Source: WLJO01 sp032117595 (lineage in GTDB: Bacteria > Actinomycetota > Acidimicrobiia > Acidimicrobiales > Ilumatobacteraceae). Taken from it: a DNA stretch of 7,633 nt. Positions 6,551 to 7,633 of the stretch are shown here, piece by piece. Location of the stretch: assembly GCA_032117595.1 (NCBI GenBank), contig JAULYZ010000049.1, forward strand, positions 1 through 7,633, given 5' to 3'. Within the stretch, counting starts at the first letter, position 1. Every line of letters starts with the position of its first letter. Under the pieces are notes generated by a model that was not told the origin of the DNA, made no database searches, and was given only the letters and a program-made list of their open reading frames with translations. The translations under genes and the position numbers were made by a program.

Positions 6551-7320
6551 GGCAGGACGACCTCCAACATCATCAGCCGATAGGCCATCTCGACGAAACC
6601 GAGTGATCGATAGAGGTTGAGGGCGATCTCGTTGTCGATGTGGGTGTTCACCAACATCGAGGTGCATCGGTGGCGACGCGCCCACCGCAACGAGTCGATG
6701 GTGAGCATCCGACCGATCCCGCAACCCTGTGCGTCCGGATCCACGGCGAGGCGCTGGAGGTACGCGCTCCGCCCGGCTCGACCCGAGACGGCGTAGCCAT
6801 GGATTGACGACCCGGAGAGCGCAATGCGGAGCCGGTGATTCGGTGTGGCCCCGCAGGCATCGGAGATCCCGACCACGTCCATGTTCCAGAGCGGGCCGAA
6901 CGCCCGGCGATCGATCAGGGCGAGGGCGACAAGATCGCCGACGCGGCCTCGGCGCAGGAGCGGTGACGTCTCCAGCATCCCAGGCATCCGCAGTGACCTC
7001 AGCGCTGCAAGGTCGTGCTGCAGGAGCGTGAGTTCCTGTCGCACCGTGAAACCACACTCGAAGTAGGGCGGACGCATGCCGGGGCCGAGTGCGCCGGTGC
7101 GCACGCACCGGACCCCGTCGGCGCGCAGTTCGTCGAGCCAGCGGCGGAGTACCTCAGGCGGGGGTGCGCTGTGTTCCACGGTGATGAGCTGCACCGCCGT
7201 GGGGTCGCCGGGCCACGGACGGACCCGCGCCGAGTACTCCTCGACCTCGGGCCCCGACGACCGACCCCTCAGCACCCGGCCGACGGAGGCGGCCACCGGG
7301 GCGTTCACCGGGCTGTTCAC
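6547..7320 (-). CDS. GNAT family N-acetyltransferase with a degenerate N-terminal lobe
   Basis: A 257-residue protein. The C-terminal half is a clear GNAT domain: YLQRLAVDPDAQGCGIGRML (187-206) contains the acetyl-CoA pyrophosphate loop (Q198-x2-G201-x-G203), and NEIALNLYRSLGF (230-242) is the motif B end of the fold. It would move an acetyl group from acetyl-CoA to an amine; the acceptor is unknown. The N-terminal half (about 28-110) ends in a GFTVRQELTLLQHDL stretch (90-104) that resembles the tail of a second GNAT fold without its CoA loop. No signal peptide or membrane helix is seen. The GTG at 7320 is chosen because a -10 hexamer ends 7 bases before it. An earlier start at 7422 would overlap the divergent DegV gene. 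Two more in-frame GTGs (7308, 7296) lie in a 12-base repeat. Its TGA overlaps the DUF6049 start, so the two proteins are probably made together. Confidence 0.87.
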   Translation of the reverse strand: MNSPVNAPVAASVGRVLRGRSSGPEVEEYSARVRPWPGDPTAVQLITVEHSAPPPEVLRRWLDELRADGVRCVRTGALGPGMRPPYFECGFTVRQELTLLQHDLAALRSLRMPGMLETSPLLRRGRVGDLVALALIDRRAFGPLWNMDVVGISDACGATPNHRLRIALSGSSIHGYAVSGRAGRSAYLQRLAVDPDAQGCGIGRMLTIDSLRWARRHRCTSMLVNTHIDNEIALNLYRSLGFVEMAYRLMMLEVVLP

Positions 7321-7326
7321 CGGCGC
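7291..7326. repeat. Three imperfect 12-bp tandem repeats at the GNAT start
   Basis: Units beginning at 7291 (GGCCACCGGGGC), 7303 (GTTCACCGGGCT) and 7315 (GTTCACCGGCGC) repeat with a 12-base period. The last two share nine identical bases, GTTCACCGG. On the minus strand they encode the alternating APVNSPVNAPVA stretch, and each unit supplies one in-frame GTG (7320, 7308, 7296). This creates real ambiguity about the GNAT start. Whole-codon periodicity means copy-number change would not shift the frame. Confidence 0.5.
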
Positions 7327-7327
7327 G

Positions 7328-7333
7328 ACGGTA
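7328..7333 (-). promoter_or_regulatory. -10 hexamer TACCGT for the GNAT-DUF6049 unit
   Basis: On the minus strand TACCGT is followed by seven bases (CGCGCCG) and the GTG at 7320, the same spacing as before the DUF5318 and HDAC genes. It lies back to back with the DegV hexamer: 25 bases separate the two, all within a 53-base space between divergent start codons. No -35 box is obvious. Confidence 0.5.
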
Positions 7334-7358
7334 CCGCTCCCGGCTGCGCCCACCTCGG

Positions 7359-7364
7359 TAGCCT
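7359..7364 (+). promoter_or_regulatory. -10 hexamer TAGCCT for degV
   Basis: TAGCCT is followed by nine bases (CCGGCACGT) and the ATG at 7374, the same hexamer and spacing as before cca. It implies a leaderless or nearly leaderless mRNA. No Shine-Dalgarno sequence lies in the nine bases and no good -35 box is visible. Confidence 0.6.
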
Positions 7365-7373
7365 CCGGCACGT

Positions 7374-7633
7374 ATGACCATCCGAATCGTGACCGACAGC
7401 TCGTGCGACCTTCCCAGCGCAACCCTGGCCCAGCACAACATCACTGTCGTGCCCCTGAAAATCCGGTTCGGTGAGCAGGAGTTCGTCGATCGGGAGGAAC
7501 TCTCCACTGCTGAGTTCTGGGCCCGGTGCTCGGCCTCCGAGGAACTCCCGTCGACCGCTGCGCCGTCGGTGGGCAACTTTGCCTCCGCCTACCAGCGCCT
7601 TGCCGCCGAGGGCGCCACGGGCATCGTGGTGGT
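7374..7633 (+). CDS. DegV family fatty-acid-binding protein (FakB-like), C-terminus off the right edge
   Basis: Only the first 86 residues are present. They match the N-terminal EDD domain of DegV/FakB proteins: MTIRIVTDSSCDLP (1-14), TVVPLKIRFGEQEFVD (24-39), and LPSTAAPSVGNFASAY (58-73), where the conserved Ser/Thr-rich loop contacts the carboxyl of a bound fatty acid. In Firmicutes these proteins present exogenous fatty acids to the kinase FakA for entry into phospholipid synthesis. Whether this organism has FakA cannot be seen here, so the name is given as a family. Full-length members are about 280 residues, so about two thirds is missing. The ATG at 7374 is the natural start because the TDSS motif follows within seven residues. 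It is transcribed divergently from the GNAT-DUF6049 unit. Confidence 0.93.
   Translation, partial: MTIRIVTDSSCDLPSATLAQHNITVVPLKIRFGEQEFVDREELSTAEFWARCSASEELPSTAAPSVGNFASAYQRLAAEGATGIVV

Noticed and set aside
5148..6620. Open plus-strand frame of 490 codons opposite DUF6049
   Set aside because: The product is mostly Ser/Arg/Thr with no domain, while the opposing strand has a signal peptide, membrane helix and family-like architecture.
6551..7108. N-terminal extension of 186 codons to DUF6049
   Set aside because: It overlaps the whole GNAT domain on the same strand in another frame, reads as Arg/Pro/His-rich filler, and would bury the signal peptide at residue 190.
7321..7422. Longer GNAT start at 7422
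   Set aside because: It would overlap the first 49 bases of degV and both -10 boxes; the extra residues resemble nothing.
1..7633. tRNA genes, CRISPR arrays, insertion sequences, toxin-antitoxin or defence genes
   Set aside because: I looked on both strands and saw no cloverleaf with a TTCGA-type loop in non-coding space, no regular spacer repeats, no transposase motifs and no small paired genes; nearly all the window is accounted for by the eight genes.

Overview
This 7.6-kb window looks like ordinary, densely packed chromosome from a high-GC actinobacterium. The evidence is the gene content: a DUF5318 zinc-ribbon protein and a DUF6049 membrane-anchored protein (families I know from Actinomycetota), a poly(A)-polymerase-like CCA-adding enzyme with an HD domain, strong G/C bias at third codon positions, and frequent GTG starts. 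A deep-branching group such as Acidimicrobiia would fit, but that is a guess. I see no rRNA, tRNA, CRISPR array, insertion sequence, phage gene or attachment site.

Layout from left to right. Bases 1-1287 (minus strand) hold a two-gene unit: DUF5318 followed by a family-4 glycosyltransferase that runs off the left edge. The two genes share a 4-base GTGA overlap. Bases 1322-1933 (plus) encode a class I SAM-dependent methyltransferase, transcribed divergently from DUF5318. It converges, with an 18-base gap, on the CCA tRNA nucleotidyltransferase gene (1952-3373, minus). Upstream of that on the same strand lies a histone-deacetylase-family amidohydrolase (3447-4466). Next comes a second overlapping pair: a GNAT acetyltransferase (6547-7320) whose TGA overlaps the GTG start of DUF6049 (4517-6550). 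At the right edge a DegV-family fatty-acid-binding protein starts on the plus strand (7374) and runs out of the window, divergent from the GNAT gene.

How the genes may work together: the cca gene near a DUF6049 gene recalls the mycobacterial pcnA-mutT4-Rv3909-mviN(murJ)-sigM neighbourhood, which is linked to tRNA maturation and cell-envelope assembly. Here the order is rearranged. HDAC lies between the two genes, no murJ follows DUF6049, and a GNAT gene is its translational partner. The glycosyltransferase and DUF6049 suggest envelope functions; the rest are housekeeping or metabolic enzymes.

The clearest structure not explained by the genes themselves is in the promoters. Five of the six transcription-unit starts have an actinobacterial -10 hexamer (TAnnnT) ending exactly 7 bases (three GTG starts) or 9 bases (two ATG starts) before the start codon, with no usable Shine-Dalgarno sequence. 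That is the layout expected of leaderless mRNAs. I did not find a novel defence, mobile or biosynthetic system here.
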